Below the pieces are notes generated by a model. It saw nothing but the letters and a program-made list of their open reading frames with translations, ran no database searches and had not been told where the DNA came from. Below are positions 1-6,479 of a stretch of 8,948 nt of DNA, piece after piece. The translations under genes and the position numbers were made by a program. Positions within the stretch are counted from its first letter, which is position 1, and every line of letters starts with the position of its first letter. The stretch comes from Spirochaetales bacterium. GTDB taxonomy: Bacteria > Spirochaetota > Spirochaetia > Treponematales > Rectinemataceae. The stretch covers positions 229,057 to 238,004 of the forward strand of contig JADLKI010000008.1 in NCBI GenBank assembly GCA_015657395.1, written 5' to 3'.

Positions 1-1251
1 GCCTTCAATTTGGGCATAGGTTAGCAATTCATGCACAATTTTTGCCGTTTGCAATACCTTATCTTCAGGATAACTTTTCTCTGCAATCCTTCTGAGGCGT
101 TCTAAAATACCAGACGCCACATATTCAGCACGATTGATGAGATCTGGGAAATCGATGATGTCCGAAGAAAATTTTTGCATAGCCACATGGCCATTCTGTT
201 TTCTAGAAAAGGCAGACATTCTCTCATATAATAAAGAAATAGAACTATCGAGTGCCTTCTGGACAAGAAGTTTTACATTTTCAAAAACTTTTACAGGATT
301 TTTTTCAAATGTCAAAACATTGAGAGCACAAAAAACATCCGCAGGCATAGTCACATCATAGCGATTTCGCATTTCACGATAATATAAAATAGTCGGGGGA
401 GGAGGCTCTTCTCCTGGGAATGTCGTTCGAATATTTAAGCATTCACTATTGCATTCAATCTCTCTTGCAAATACCGATGCAGCCATGACCGGATTAAAAC
501 CATCAAAAGGAGCTCCTGCATGCGCAGGTTTCCCCACAAACAAGACAAAAGGAAGAAGTTTACTGACTGATCCTAAAAACACGGCCTTAGCATCAGCTCC
601 GTCCCCCTGATCAACCGCCGCATCGAGATTGATTATAGCTTTCAGCTCCAGTCCATGCTCAACAGCAAAAGTTGAGAGTATCTTTTTAGCTGCCTTCATC
701 CCAACAGAAGATCCCTCTTCATCTGGAACTGCCATATAAATGATATTGCCAGATCTTTCATTATCCTCAAGAAAACTGGCAAGCGCAGCAATTCCTGCAG
801 CCAAGCCACTCTTCATATCAAGCATACCCCTGCCAGGAATAAACGAGCCTCCTTCTAAATCTTTCTTGAGCAAGGCTTCTGCTGGGGATAGTTTTTCTTT
901 AGAAGAAAGAGACTGAAGCATTTTTTTTGTGAGACTTTCAGGATCAAACGCAAAAGACTCCAAAGCACCATAATTGCTTGTGTCAACGACATCATAATGC
1001 CCTGTAAGGACAACACACGATGGTCCTTCTCCTGGTGCAAGCGCTATAACAATCCTCCGTCCCCATGAATCTTTCTCAATGTAAAATTCCTGAATAAGTT
1101 CTGGATGTCCATTAAAAAGGGGAATCTCTCGAAGAACAGATATAAGAAGATCCGGGTAAGAAACTTCTCCTGAAGTATTTGTTATACTCGCCGATTTTAC
1201 TAAACGCAGGGCAATTGATTGCGTATCTATACTATCATCGCTTTTTCCCAT
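1..1251 (-). CDS. rocB: RocB-like M20 family metallopeptidase/deacylase (3' end outside window)
   Basis: This zinc-dependent amidohydrolase resembles RocB, the M20-family protein of arginine-utilisation clusters; its exact substrate is unknown. I translated 417 codons, open to the left edge, so the C-terminus is missing (RocB proteins are usually about 550 residues). The M20 metal and catalytic residues are present: GHYDVVDT (H85, D87), GRGMLDMKSG (D145), PDEEGSS (E178/E179), D210 in INLD, and KPAHAG (H244) in the dimerisation lid. The N-terminus, with its 'REIPLFNGHPEL' and 'DSWGRRIVIA' segments, is RocB-like rather than DapE/ArgE-like. No signal peptide is seen, so it is probably cytoplasmic. 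The ATG at 1251 is the likely start because an in-frame TAG lies five codons upstream; the ribosome site is weak (GAG about 10 bases before). The acyl-CoA ligase gene ends 65 bases upstream on the same strand, so the two may share a transcript. The family call is firm; the rocB symbol is by resemblance. Confidence 0.88.
   Translation of the reverse strand, partial: MGKSDDSIDTQSIALRLVKSASITNTSGEVSYPDLLISVLREIPLFNGHPELIQEFYIEKDSWGRRIVIALAPGEGPSCVVLTGHYDVVDTSNYGALESFAFDPESLTKKMLQSLSSKEKLSPAEALLKKDLEGGSFIPGRGMLDMKSGLAAGIAALASFLEDNERSGNIIYMAVPDEEGSSVGMKAAKKILSTFAVEHGLELKAIINLDAAVDQGDGADAKAVFLGSVSKLLPFVLFVGKPAHAGAPFDGFNPVMAASVFAREIECNSECLNIRTTFPGEEPPPPTILYYREMRNRYDVTMPADVFCALNVLTFEKNPVKVFENVKLLVQKALDSSISLLYERMSAFSRKQNGHVAMQKFSSDIIDFPDLINRAEYVASGILERLRRIAEKSYPEDKVLQTAKIVHELLTYAQIEG
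596..605 (+). repeat. SCTCYGTCCC motif copy 1 (GCTCCGTCCC, then CC)
   Basis: Inside the rocB-like gene, whose sense strand reads GGGGGACGGAGC and encodes QGDGA. Confidence 0.8.
1054..1063 (+). repeat. SCTCYGTCCC motif copy 2 (CCTCCGTCCC, then C)
   Basis: Inside the rocB-like gene, encoding WGRRI in a codon phase different from copy 1. Confidence 0.8.
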
Positions 1252-1316
1252 GGTGTTTATACTCTACCACACATGCATATAGTCCGTTGAGTATCTCGCA
1301 AAAAAACAGAAGAACA

Positions 1317-3266
1317 CTAATCCAAAGAGAATCTCCGGGCAATGAGCGAAAGATTCTTCTTGTTCATCGTGCTGGATCCTTCAGGGAGGTATGAATATTC
1401 AATATATTCTTTATACACTTCAGAAACTTTATGCCGGACGAGTTTCATCGTGGAATTGATCGTTCCATTCTGTTCACTAAACGGTTCTTCCACAATCTGG
1501 AATACAGAGGGAATCCAAGTTGATTGGACCTTTTTCGCTTTTGGGTCATTTTTGAATCTATAAAATTCATCAACAAGAATCGCTAAGAGAGCTTCGGCAG
1601 AATGTATGGATCTTTTAGCAATTAAATTCTTTACTTTGACCTCATCCAGCGTAACAAGAGCCATAGTATATTTTCTATGATCGCACCAAACCATAATCTG
1701 ATCAAAGACATCTGTTGACATTGTAATTGCTTCTTCTATTTCTTCGGGGCTGTATTTCTCGCCATCTTCCCGAATCAAGAGAGCTTTTGCCCTTCCAATT
1801 ACAGCGAGGAAACCATCTTCATCCATAGAGCCCAAATCCCCTGTCCACAATCGGCCATCGCGGAGAACTTCAGCGGTAGCTTCAGGGTTCCTGTAGTACC
1901 CAAGCATCACATTCTCACCGGTAATGGTAATATGGCCCATTGTACCTTGCTGAACCTCAACCCCATTCTCATCCATAACTTTACAACTCACGGAAGGAGC
2001 TATTATTCCGGAAGTGCCAAATTTGTGTATTCTGGGAGTATTCGAAGAAATTATCGGGGCAGCTTCGGTAAGGCCATATCCTTGATACACCGGCACGCCA
2101 AGGGCTGCAAAAAATTGCTGTTGCTTGATATCCAAAAATGCTCCGCCTCCGACGCAAAACCGAATAGAGTTGCCAAACAGGGCTTTCTTAATTTTATTGA
2201 ACACAAGCAATTTTGCCATGAAGTATGGAAAGAATGCATTGAATCGGTCTTTAAATGGGGGCGTGTGATAGCCATCACCATTCCAGAGAATTCCCGCTTC
2301 AATCCCATTTTTAAATATCCTTTCAATCAGGCCCCCTTTTTCTTCAATGGCTGCGATAATTTTCTTCATGAAATTGCCTGAAAGAGATGGAACAGTAAAC
2401 AGGAAAATCGGATCGCTCTCTTTCAAATTGAGCGGGATATTTCTCAGTGTTGCAATTCCGCCTCCACGAGAATCCACAAAATAAAGAGAAATCCCGCAAA
2501 TCATCGCCGTATATAGTCCGACTGTATGGGCAAATGAATGATCAACGGGAAGTATCAACAGGGTCCTAAAATACATAGGATTATCGAACAGATCTATCGC
2601 ATCGTGACAATTTGACCAGTAATTCAGATGAGATAGCATGATACCCTTGGGGTTGCCTGTTGTCCCGGACGTGTAGGATATCGTCACTACATCATTTTCT
2701 TCAGCTGTTTCTTCAATCAAATCCAATTTCTGAACATACTCGTTGTTTTGCTTGAGCAATGAAGCTCCAATTGAAAGAACTTCCTTCAAAGAGATAATAC
2801 AATCTTCGGAGATTTTCGATTTAGACAGAACGCTCTGTCCCCATTCAATATCATCATCAAAATACACAATGCGCATCTCAACAATATGGGCTATCATCAG
2901 GGCATTTGCGATTTTTTCCAGCTGGTTGTGTGTAGTGCAGATAATTTTCGATTCAGAATGCTCTATTCTGAACGGAATTTCGTCTGAGAGAAGCTTGATT
3001 GAGAGAGGGACGGAGGTCATACCAGTACTCAATACCCCAAGCTCTGAGATCAACCATTCGGGAGATCCTTCAGCGATTATTGCGGCTCTGTCCCCCTTTT
3101 TAAAATTGTTTGCTAAAAGCCAAGCGGCAAACATACGCGCTTGTTCTCTTACTTGTAGAAATGTCGTGCCAACATATCCAGAATCAAATTTCTTCAATGC
3201 ATAGGGGATATTGGAATATTTTGCCGCAGCTTCTTTCAGCATCCGGAGAACGGTTCTTTTCATCAT
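1317..3266 (-). CDS. Long-chain fatty acid-CoA ligase (AMP-binding, FadD/ACSL type)
   Basis: This ATP-dependent ligase activates a fatty acid to acyl-AMP and then acyl-CoA. The 649 residues cover both adenylate-forming domains. The phosphate-binding loop YTSGTTGNPKGI is at 198-209, followed by the long-chain type 'LPVDHSFAHTVG' region at 239-250. The A5 motif YQGYGLTEAAP is at 394-404, TGDLG at 475-479, and the hinge 'IGRAKALLIREDGEKYSPEEIE' at about 490-511. K608 in NSTMKLVRHKV is the candidate A10 catalytic lysine. There is no signal peptide, so it is probably cytosolic or peripheral to the membrane. The length fits the 600-650-residue bacterial long-chain group; chain-length preference cannot be read from sequence. 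Two adjacent ATGs (3266 and 3263) could start the protein. The purine-rich AGGAAAGG at 3271-3278 is better spaced for the second. A RocB-like gene follows on the same strand. Three copies of the SCTCYGTCCC motif lie inside. Confidence 0.95.
   Translation of the reverse strand: MMKRTVLRMLKEAAAKYSNIPYALKKFDSGYVGTTFLQVREQARMFAAWLLANNFKKGDRAAIIAEGSPEWLISELGVLSTGMTSVPLSIKLLSDEIPFRIEHSESKIICTTHNQLEKIANALMIAHIVEMRIVYFDDDIEWGQSVLSKSKISEDCIISLKEVLSIGASLLKQNNEYVQKLDLIEETAEENDVVTISYTSGTTGNPKGIMLSHLNYWSNCHDAIDLFDNPMYFRTLLILPVDHSFAHTVGLYTAMICGISLYFVDSRGGGIATLRNIPLNLKESDPIFLFTVPSLSGNFMKKIIAAIEEKGGLIERIFKNGIEAGILWNGDGYHTPPFKDRFNAFFPYFMAKLLVFNKIKKALFGNSIRFCVGGGAFLDIKQQQFFAALGVPVYQGYGLTEAAPIISSNTPRIHKFGTSGIIAPSVSCKVMDENGVEVQQGTMGHITITGENVMLGYYRNPEATAEVLRDGRLWTGDLGSMDEDGFLAVIGRAKALLIREDGEKYSPEEIEEAITMSTDVFDQIMVWCDHRKYTMALVTLDEVKVKNLIAKRSIHSAEALLAILVDEFYRFKNDPKAKKVQSTWIPSVFQIVEEPFSEQNGTINSTMKLVRHKVSEVYKEYIEYSYLPEGSSTMNKKNLSLIARRFSLD
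2832..2841 (+). repeat. SCTCYGTCCC motif copy 3 (GCTCTGTCCC, then C)
   Basis: Inside the acyl-CoA ligase gene, encoding WGQSV. Confidence 0.8.
3007..3016 (-). repeat. SCTCYGTCCC motif copy 4 (CCTCCGTCCC, then T)
   Basis: Inside the acyl-CoA ligase gene, in the opposite orientation to copies 3 and 5, encoding TSVPL. Confidence 0.8.
3085..3094 (+). repeat. SCTCYGTCCC motif copy 5 (GCTCTGTCCC, then CC)
   Basis: Inside the acyl-CoA ligase gene, encoding KGDRA, a segment the enzyme family commonly keeps anyway, so this copy is partly explained by protein constraint. Confidence 0.75.
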
Positions 3267-3298
3267 TTACCTTTCCTATTCAAAATAGTATGTATCCC

Positions 3299-3327
3299 AT
3301 TATTGCATTCGGATAGATACTAGTAAA
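3299..3327 (-). promoter_or_regulatory. Candidate sigma-70 promoter of the acyl-CoA ligase gene
   Basis: Read on the minus strand, TTTACT (3322-3327, 4/6 match to TTGACA) is followed after exactly 17 bases by AATAAT (3299-3304, 5/6 match to TATAAT). Transcription would begin near 3292, leaving a leader of about 26-29 bases that contains the AGGAAAGG ribosome site. This is consensus matching only, in AT-rich DNA where chance matches are common. Confidence 0.4.
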
Positions 3328-3378
3328 TACATTTTAATATTTTGAATCATCTGTTCTACATTTTACGTCATTGTTCAT

Positions 3379-3866
3379 GTGAGACACCCAAGAATTTTAT
3401 TAGAAGGTGCTTGGTACCATGTAATTGCCAGAATAAATAGAGGGGAATGTATATTCCACAATGAAGAAATAAAACAACTGTTTTTAAACATTGTATTGCG
3501 TGCAAAAACAAACAAAAAACATCCGTATAAATTCGAAATAGCCAACTTCTGTATTATGGGAATCATATACATTTCCTAATAAGACCGGCAAAAAATGAAT
3601 CATTGTCGAGGATAATGCAATGGATATTATCTGTTTTTGCTATACGATATAATAAAATAGCTAATGTCAAAGGACATGTATGGTATGACCGATTTAAAAG
3701 CATTCTCGTTAATAGTGCAAGACAATTTATTACAGTATTGGAATATATCACCAACAATCCCATTAAAGCGGGGCTCTGCACGATAGCGAAAGAATACCGT
3801 TTCTGCGGCCAATATTTCATTTCCATAAATGACTTTCGCATAATTGAAAAAAACTATGAATTTTAA
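3379..3866 (+). pseudogene. REP-associated tyrosine transposase (RAYT, Y1/HUH), broken by one frameshift
   Basis: The first part (GTG at 3379) reads MRHPRILLEGAWYHVIARIN and on to IF, the usual RAYT N-terminus. It continues to NFCIM and then runs into a stop at 3577-3579. If one base is restored at 3559-3560, right after the ATG at 3556-3558, the frame continues NHIHFLIRPAKNESLSRIMQ with no stop until TAA at 3864-3866. This segment contains the HUH motif NHIHF (3561-3575), the RAYT-typical GHVWYDRFKSILV, and LEYITNNPIKAGL, whose Tyr (codon 3744-3746) is the candidate catalytic tyrosine. The restored protein would be about 162 residues, complete for a small RAYT. Known family members act on REP palindromes as single-copy domesticated enzymes. 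The DNA is very AT-rich (17 G/C in 60 bases at 3601-3660). It could be a real pseudogene or a sequencing error; no slippery heptamer suggests programmed shifting. Confidence 0.9.
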
Positions 3867-4104
3867 TTATTTGTATATTAGCTGAATCTGAATTCACTTC
3901 CTTCAAAAACAAAGAGAAAGATTTTTTATCTATTCCGTTGCTATGATCTTTCTCATTCGCAAAAGCCTCTGAATGATGTTTCGGTATTCTCAACAACGAT
4001 GGTACATACTTTGCTTAGTGCTTGAGCATATCAACTGGAACGGGCAATCTCATCACGCACACTTTTATTTTTAGGTTTCTTTCCTTAAAAGACGGGTGAA
4101 ATAC
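3867..4104. other. Stretch without a recognisable gene
   Basis: Between the broken transposase and the terminal hairpin of the M20D gene I find no supported gene. A frame of about 33 codons starting with two ATGs near 3973 (MMFRYSQQRWYILCLVLEHI and on) has no ribosome site and resembles nothing I recognise. The only structure is the inverted repeat at 3914-3954. The stretch has no copy of the SCTCYGTCCC motif. Confidence 0.5.
3914..3954. repeat. 9-bp perfect inverted repeat downstream of the RAYT remnant
   Basis: GAGAAAGAT (3914-3922) and ATCTTTCTC (3946-3954) are exact reverse complements separated by 23 bases. The arms begin about 50 bases after the transposase stop. The stem is AT-rich and no T-run follows on either strand, so it is a weak terminator candidate. 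It could equally be a remnant of a REP-like element end or chance. Confidence 0.35.
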
Positions 4105-4135
4105 ATGGGGCTGTCCAAGAAGTTGGACAGCCCAT
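4105..4135 (-). terminator. Strong hairpin at the end of the M20D gene (terminator or REP-like palindrome)
   Basis: The 11-base arms GGGCTGTCCAA (4108-4118) and TTGGACAGCCC (4123-4133) match perfectly around a 4-base loop. With G4110 bulged instead, pairing extends to 14 bp (A4105 to T4135). The hairpin begins five bases beyond the minus-strand gene that ends at 4140, the position of an intrinsic terminator. However, only a poor T-tract (catgtatttc) follows on the minus strand. The GC-rich palindrome stands out in AT-rich DNA 240 bases from a RAYT remnant, so it may instead be a dispersed REP-like or IS-end sequence. Confidence 0.55.
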
Positions 4136-4139
4136 TCAG

Positions 4140-5393
4140 TCAGTCTCCAGAAACCGCAGCCTGCCAGTCTGTCTTTATCTGCGCAAGCAGGGTCGGATCT
4201 TCAATTATTTTATAGCCAGTCAGAGCCATTATTTTCGCAGAAGTCAGCACAACCTCGTGCGCGAGGAGGCTTTTGGTAGCCTCGGTGTATGCTCTCGAAT
4301 GCCCGGCCACATTTTGAGGCGCCACGGGGAGACTGAACATCAAACAGGGGATCTGAGAGGAGGCTGTTCCAAAATCAGTGGATGCACCAGCGGCATCCGA
4401 AGGCTGTATCTTCCTTATTTTCTCGACTCCATACAACCGAGATACTTCCGCACCCAAGTCTATAAAGGAGGAAACGTTGACGACGTTGTCGTACTGCTTA
4501 ATCTCTTGGATGGTCACCTTGGTCTCGGTCATTATAGCTGCACCTTTGGCGATGTTGTATACCCGCTCTACGACACTATTGAGGTATGGGCGCTCGGCTC
4601 CGCGTATATAGAAGCGGGCGGAGGCTTTTTCGGGAACGACGTTCGCCGCTGCGCCACCATTTGTGACGATTCCGTGGATTCTTATATCCGATTTTACATG
4701 TTCGCGCAGGAATTCCGTTCCCATAAACATCAGCATAACACCATCGAGTGCGCTCCTTCCCCTTTCGGGGCTCGATGCGGCGTGACTCGCCTCCCCTTCA
4801 TATATGAAGTCGACGAGGTTTAGCGCAAGTGTTTTGCTGCCTATGCTCGCCCCACCGGAACCGGGATGCATCTGCATGCCAACGTCGGACTGCTTGAACA
4901 GGCCTTCCTTGGCCATCGGAATCTTGCCGCTGGTGGTCTCTTCAGCTGGGCATCCGAAGACTATGACTTTGGCGGGGACGGAGCTGAGATTCTTTGAAAG
5001 CGCCACAGCTGCGCCTACGCATGAAGCCGCGATAATGTTGTGCCCACAGCCATGGCCGATCTCGGCGAGCGCATCATATTCCGCGAGGAATGAGATGGCT
5101 GGTCCATTTCCTCCCGCATTGACATATGTCGCAATAAAAGCAGTATCGAGGCCAGCAACCCCTTTTTCAATAATAAAACCATTGGAAGCGAGATAGGCGG
5201 TAAGAGTTTCGACCGCTTTGAATTCCTGGTTGCCCAGCTCAGGGTTGTCGTGGATATAATCAGCGATCTCGATGAGCTGCGGGGCAATTTGGTCGACGCT
5301 GGCAGAAACGCTCTCCACCGGATCGGCTACTCCCTTGAATACAAAAAGAAAGACAAGCGCCACTACACATGACAGTATCTTTTTGCTTTTCAT
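4140..5393 (-). CDS. Exported M20D-family amidohydrolase (AbgB / PM20D2-like)
   Basis: This metal-dependent amidohydrolase probably cleaves an N-acyl or small peptide amide bond; the substrate is unknown. Of 417 residues, 1-23 form a Sec signal (KSKK, then a hydrophobic stretch ending FKGVA, with a likely cut after Ala23), placing it outside the cytoplasm. Mature-protein motifs fit M20D: EYDAL at 105-109, GHGCGHN at 113-119 with the metal-binding Cys116 typical of this subfamily, E151/E152, MQMHP (H176), EASHAASSPERGRSALDG (H204) in the dimerisation domain, and AGHSRAY (H365). The start is firm: AAGGAGG sits seven bases before the ATG. The gene has its own promoter upstream and a hairpin after it. 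Base composition is unlike its neighbours (52-60 % GC in three sampled 60-base stretches), which suggests transfer. AbgB (aminobenzoyl-glutamate) or indole-acetyl-amino-acid hydrolases are relatives, but the exported form points to scavenging. Confidence 0.93.
   Translation of the reverse strand: MKSKKILSCVVALVFLFVFKGVADPVESVSASVDQIAPQLIEIADYIHDNPELGNQEFKAVETLTAYLASNGFIIEKGVAGLDTAFIATYVNAGGNGPAISFLAEYDALAEIGHGCGHNIIAASCVGAAVALSKNLSSVPAKVIVFGCPAEETTSGKIPMAKEGLFKQSDVGMQMHPGSGGASIGSKTLALNLVDFIYEGEASHAASSPERGRSALDGVMLMFMGTEFLREHVKSDIRIHGIVTNGGAAANVVPEKASARFYIRGAERPYLNSVVERVYNIAKGAAIMTETKVTIQEIKQYDNVVNVSSFIDLGAEVSRLYGVEKIRKIQPSDAAGASTDFGTASSQIPCLMFSLPVAPQNVAGHSRAYTEATKSLLAHEVVLTSAKIMALTGYKIIEDPTLLAQIKTDWQAAVSGD
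4975..4984 (-). repeat. SCTCYGTCCC motif copy 6 (GCTCCGTCCC, then C)
   Basis: The only copy in the GC-richer M20D gene, encoding SSVPA. Confidence 0.75.
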
Positions 5394-5456
5394 GCTCTTT
5401 CCTCCTTACGACTCATGGTCAATGTGGGTAATTTGTGCGGCGAATTGATGTCTATC

Positions 5457-5496
5457 ACTATTTTTTATAGTATCATGTGGGTAGAAAATCTGTCAA
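5457..5496 (-). promoter_or_regulatory. Promoter of the M20D amidohydrolase gene, with an AT palindrome over the -10
   Basis: On the minus strand a perfect TTGACA (5491-5496) is followed after 18 bases by TACTAT (5467-5472), placing transcription start near 5459 with a leader of about 65 bases. An inverted repeat, ACTAT and ATAGT around five Ts (5457-5471), covers the -10 and start point, where a repressor could bind. The perfect -35 is the strongest evidence; the operator idea is inference. Confidence 0.55.
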
Positions 5497-5519
5497 ACAA
5501 ATATCGAATAATTATGTAG

Positions 5520-6338
5520 TTAGCTCGGATTTTTATCCAATGGCATTCCTTTATTCTTCACGGCCACAACCTCCGCCAGTACTGCAATAGCTATTTCTTG
5601 TGGCGATTGCGCACCAATATCAAATCCAATCGGTGCATGAACAGCATCGAGCCGCTCCTCTGATGCACCCTCACTTCTGAGTTTTTTCCATACAGCCCTA
5701 ATCCTGTTTTTTGAACCAAGCATACCACAATATGTCCAGGTCTTATTCAAGCAATATCGAATAGCACGATCGTCATTCGCTTGAAAAGCTATGACAATAT
5801 AGCAGGATTCATCGAAAGGAATGAGGGACAGAGCTTTCAGCAAATCTGATTCGCAGATAATCAGGTCTGCCATAGGAAATCTCTGCTGGTTTGCAAGATC
5901 AGCGCGTTCATCAACAATAATGATGTTAAAATCAAGGCCAGCCGCAAGATTAGCAATAGCGAGTCCTATTTCCCCAGCCCCAACAATCACCAGCTTCTGA
6001 GTTGGTTCAACTCGCTCAATGAGAACTTTCAGCGATTGTGCATCTTTAAAATAGGATTTCTTTTGAATTTCGGACAGAGACTGGCTAATTAAAATTGAAC
6101 TATCTCCTTTCTCATGAACAAATTCGCGCAGTCGGTTAGTTATTTCTTCATCGATTTCATCATTGCCTGTGGTGCCGAATACTTGGTCATCATCGGTTAA
6201 AATGATTTTGCTGCCAGTCTGAGGGACTAAGGCAGCTTCTTTTAATGGAGATAAAGTCTCAATTGCGATGTTTGCGACAACAAACCTCCGTCCCTCGGAG
6301 ATTAGCTTCTGCTTAAGCTTAAAAAGATTGATACTCAT
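5520..6338 (-). CDS. XdhC/CoxI-family protein (molybdo-enzyme maturation type)
   Basis: XdhC proteins prepare and insert molybdenum cofactor into xanthine dehydrogenase-type hydroxylases. The 272-residue protein shows the C-terminal XdhC Rossmann domain. It has IVGAGEIG at 118-125, the acidic strand end IVDERADLANQQRFPMAD (141-158, the family's D-R-P-E-F-A-N-x-x-R-F-P pattern), YCGMLGSKNR at 203-212 and HAPIGFDIGAQSPQEIA at 234-250. The N-terminal XdhC/CoxI domain (about 15-70) is divergent: where the family usually has G-x-G-G-G-C-V-E, this one reads GTTGNDEIDEEI (55-66) with no cysteine. No molybdo-hydroxylase subunit or other cofactor gene lies in the window, so the partner is unknown. The start at 6338 has AGAGGGAG about 11 bases upstream. 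It is divergent from the PRPP synthetase-like gene. The M20D gene lies 126 bases downstream with its own promoter. The family call is good; the activity is uncertain. Confidence 0.85.
   Translation of the reverse strand: MSINLFKLKQKLISEGRRFVVANIAIETLSPLKEAALVPQTGSKIILTDDDQVFGTTGNDEIDEEITNRLREFVHEKGDSSILISQSLSEIQKKSYFKDAQSLKVLIERVEPTQKLVIVGAGEIGLAIANLAAGLDFNIIIVDERADLANQQRFPMADLIICESDLLKALSLIPFDESCYIVIAFQANDDRAIRYCLNKTWTYCGMLGSKNRIRAVWKKLRSEGASEERLDAVHAPIGFDIGAQSPQEIAIAVLAEVVAVKNKGMPLDKNPS
5825..5834 (-). repeat. SCTCYGTCCC motif copy 7 (GCTCTGTCCC, then T)
   Basis: Inside the XdhC-like gene, encoding ALSL; preceded by AAA like copies 8 and 9. Confidence 0.75.
6285..6294 (+). repeat. SCTCYGTCCC motif copy 8 (CCTCCGTCCC, then T)
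   Basis: Near the 5' end of the XdhC-like gene, encoding EGRRF. Its CTCCG arm also pairs with CGGAG at 6296-6300 to form a small hairpin. Confidence 0.8.
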
Positions 6339-6371
6339 AAATAATTATGCTCCCTCTCTTCCCAGCTAGAG

Positions 6372-6404
6372 ATTCTATTCATTTAAGCGTATTTGGGCTA
6401 TAAT
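6372..6404. promoter_or_regulatory. Divergent promoter region of the XdhC-like and PRPP synthetase-like genes
   Basis: The 141-base gap between the two divergent genes holds a perfect plus-strand -10, TATAAT (6399-6404). The best -35 at 17-base spacing is poor (TATTCA, 6376-6381, 3/6). Transcription would start near 6411 with a leader of about 70 bases. On the minus strand TAGAAT (6372-6377) is a plausible -10 for the XdhC-like gene, but it lacks a recognisable -35. Confidence 0.4.
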
Positions 6405-6479
6405 AAGTATGGTAGTTTTTATCTCTCTTTCAATTATAGTTAACTCCATTTAGCTAATTTTAACGAGGGAAGGCCTTTC

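Noticed and set aside
855..1040. 61-codon minus-strand frame
   Set aside because: Overlaps the RocB-like gene in another frame on the same strand; the M20 metal motifs lie in the other frame.
1932..2381. 149-codon plus-strand frame inside the acyl-CoA ligase
   Set aside because: Antisense to conserved adenylate-forming motifs; no ribosome site or recognisable protein.
2743..3204. 153-codon plus-strand frame inside the acyl-CoA ligase
   Set aside because: Antisense shadow of the N-terminal domain, Cys- and Ser-rich with no family resemblance.
3556..3579. Programmed frameshifting in the RAYT gene
   Set aside because: No slippery heptamer or stimulatory stem is visible; a plain one-base loss fits better.
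3375..3841. Minus-strand frames (65 and 92 codons) across the transposase remnant
   Set aside because: They are reverse-strand readings of clear RAYT sequence with no independent support.
4257..4823. 188-codon plus-strand frame opposite the M20D gene
   Set aside because: It is antisense to a gene with complete M20D motifs and a perfect ribosome site; high GC explains the long open frame, and the peptide shows no domain.
6435..6440. TATAGT as the -10 of the PRPP synthetase-like gene
   Set aside because: TATAAT at 6399-6404 is a perfect match and neither has a better -35, so the second site is not preferred.
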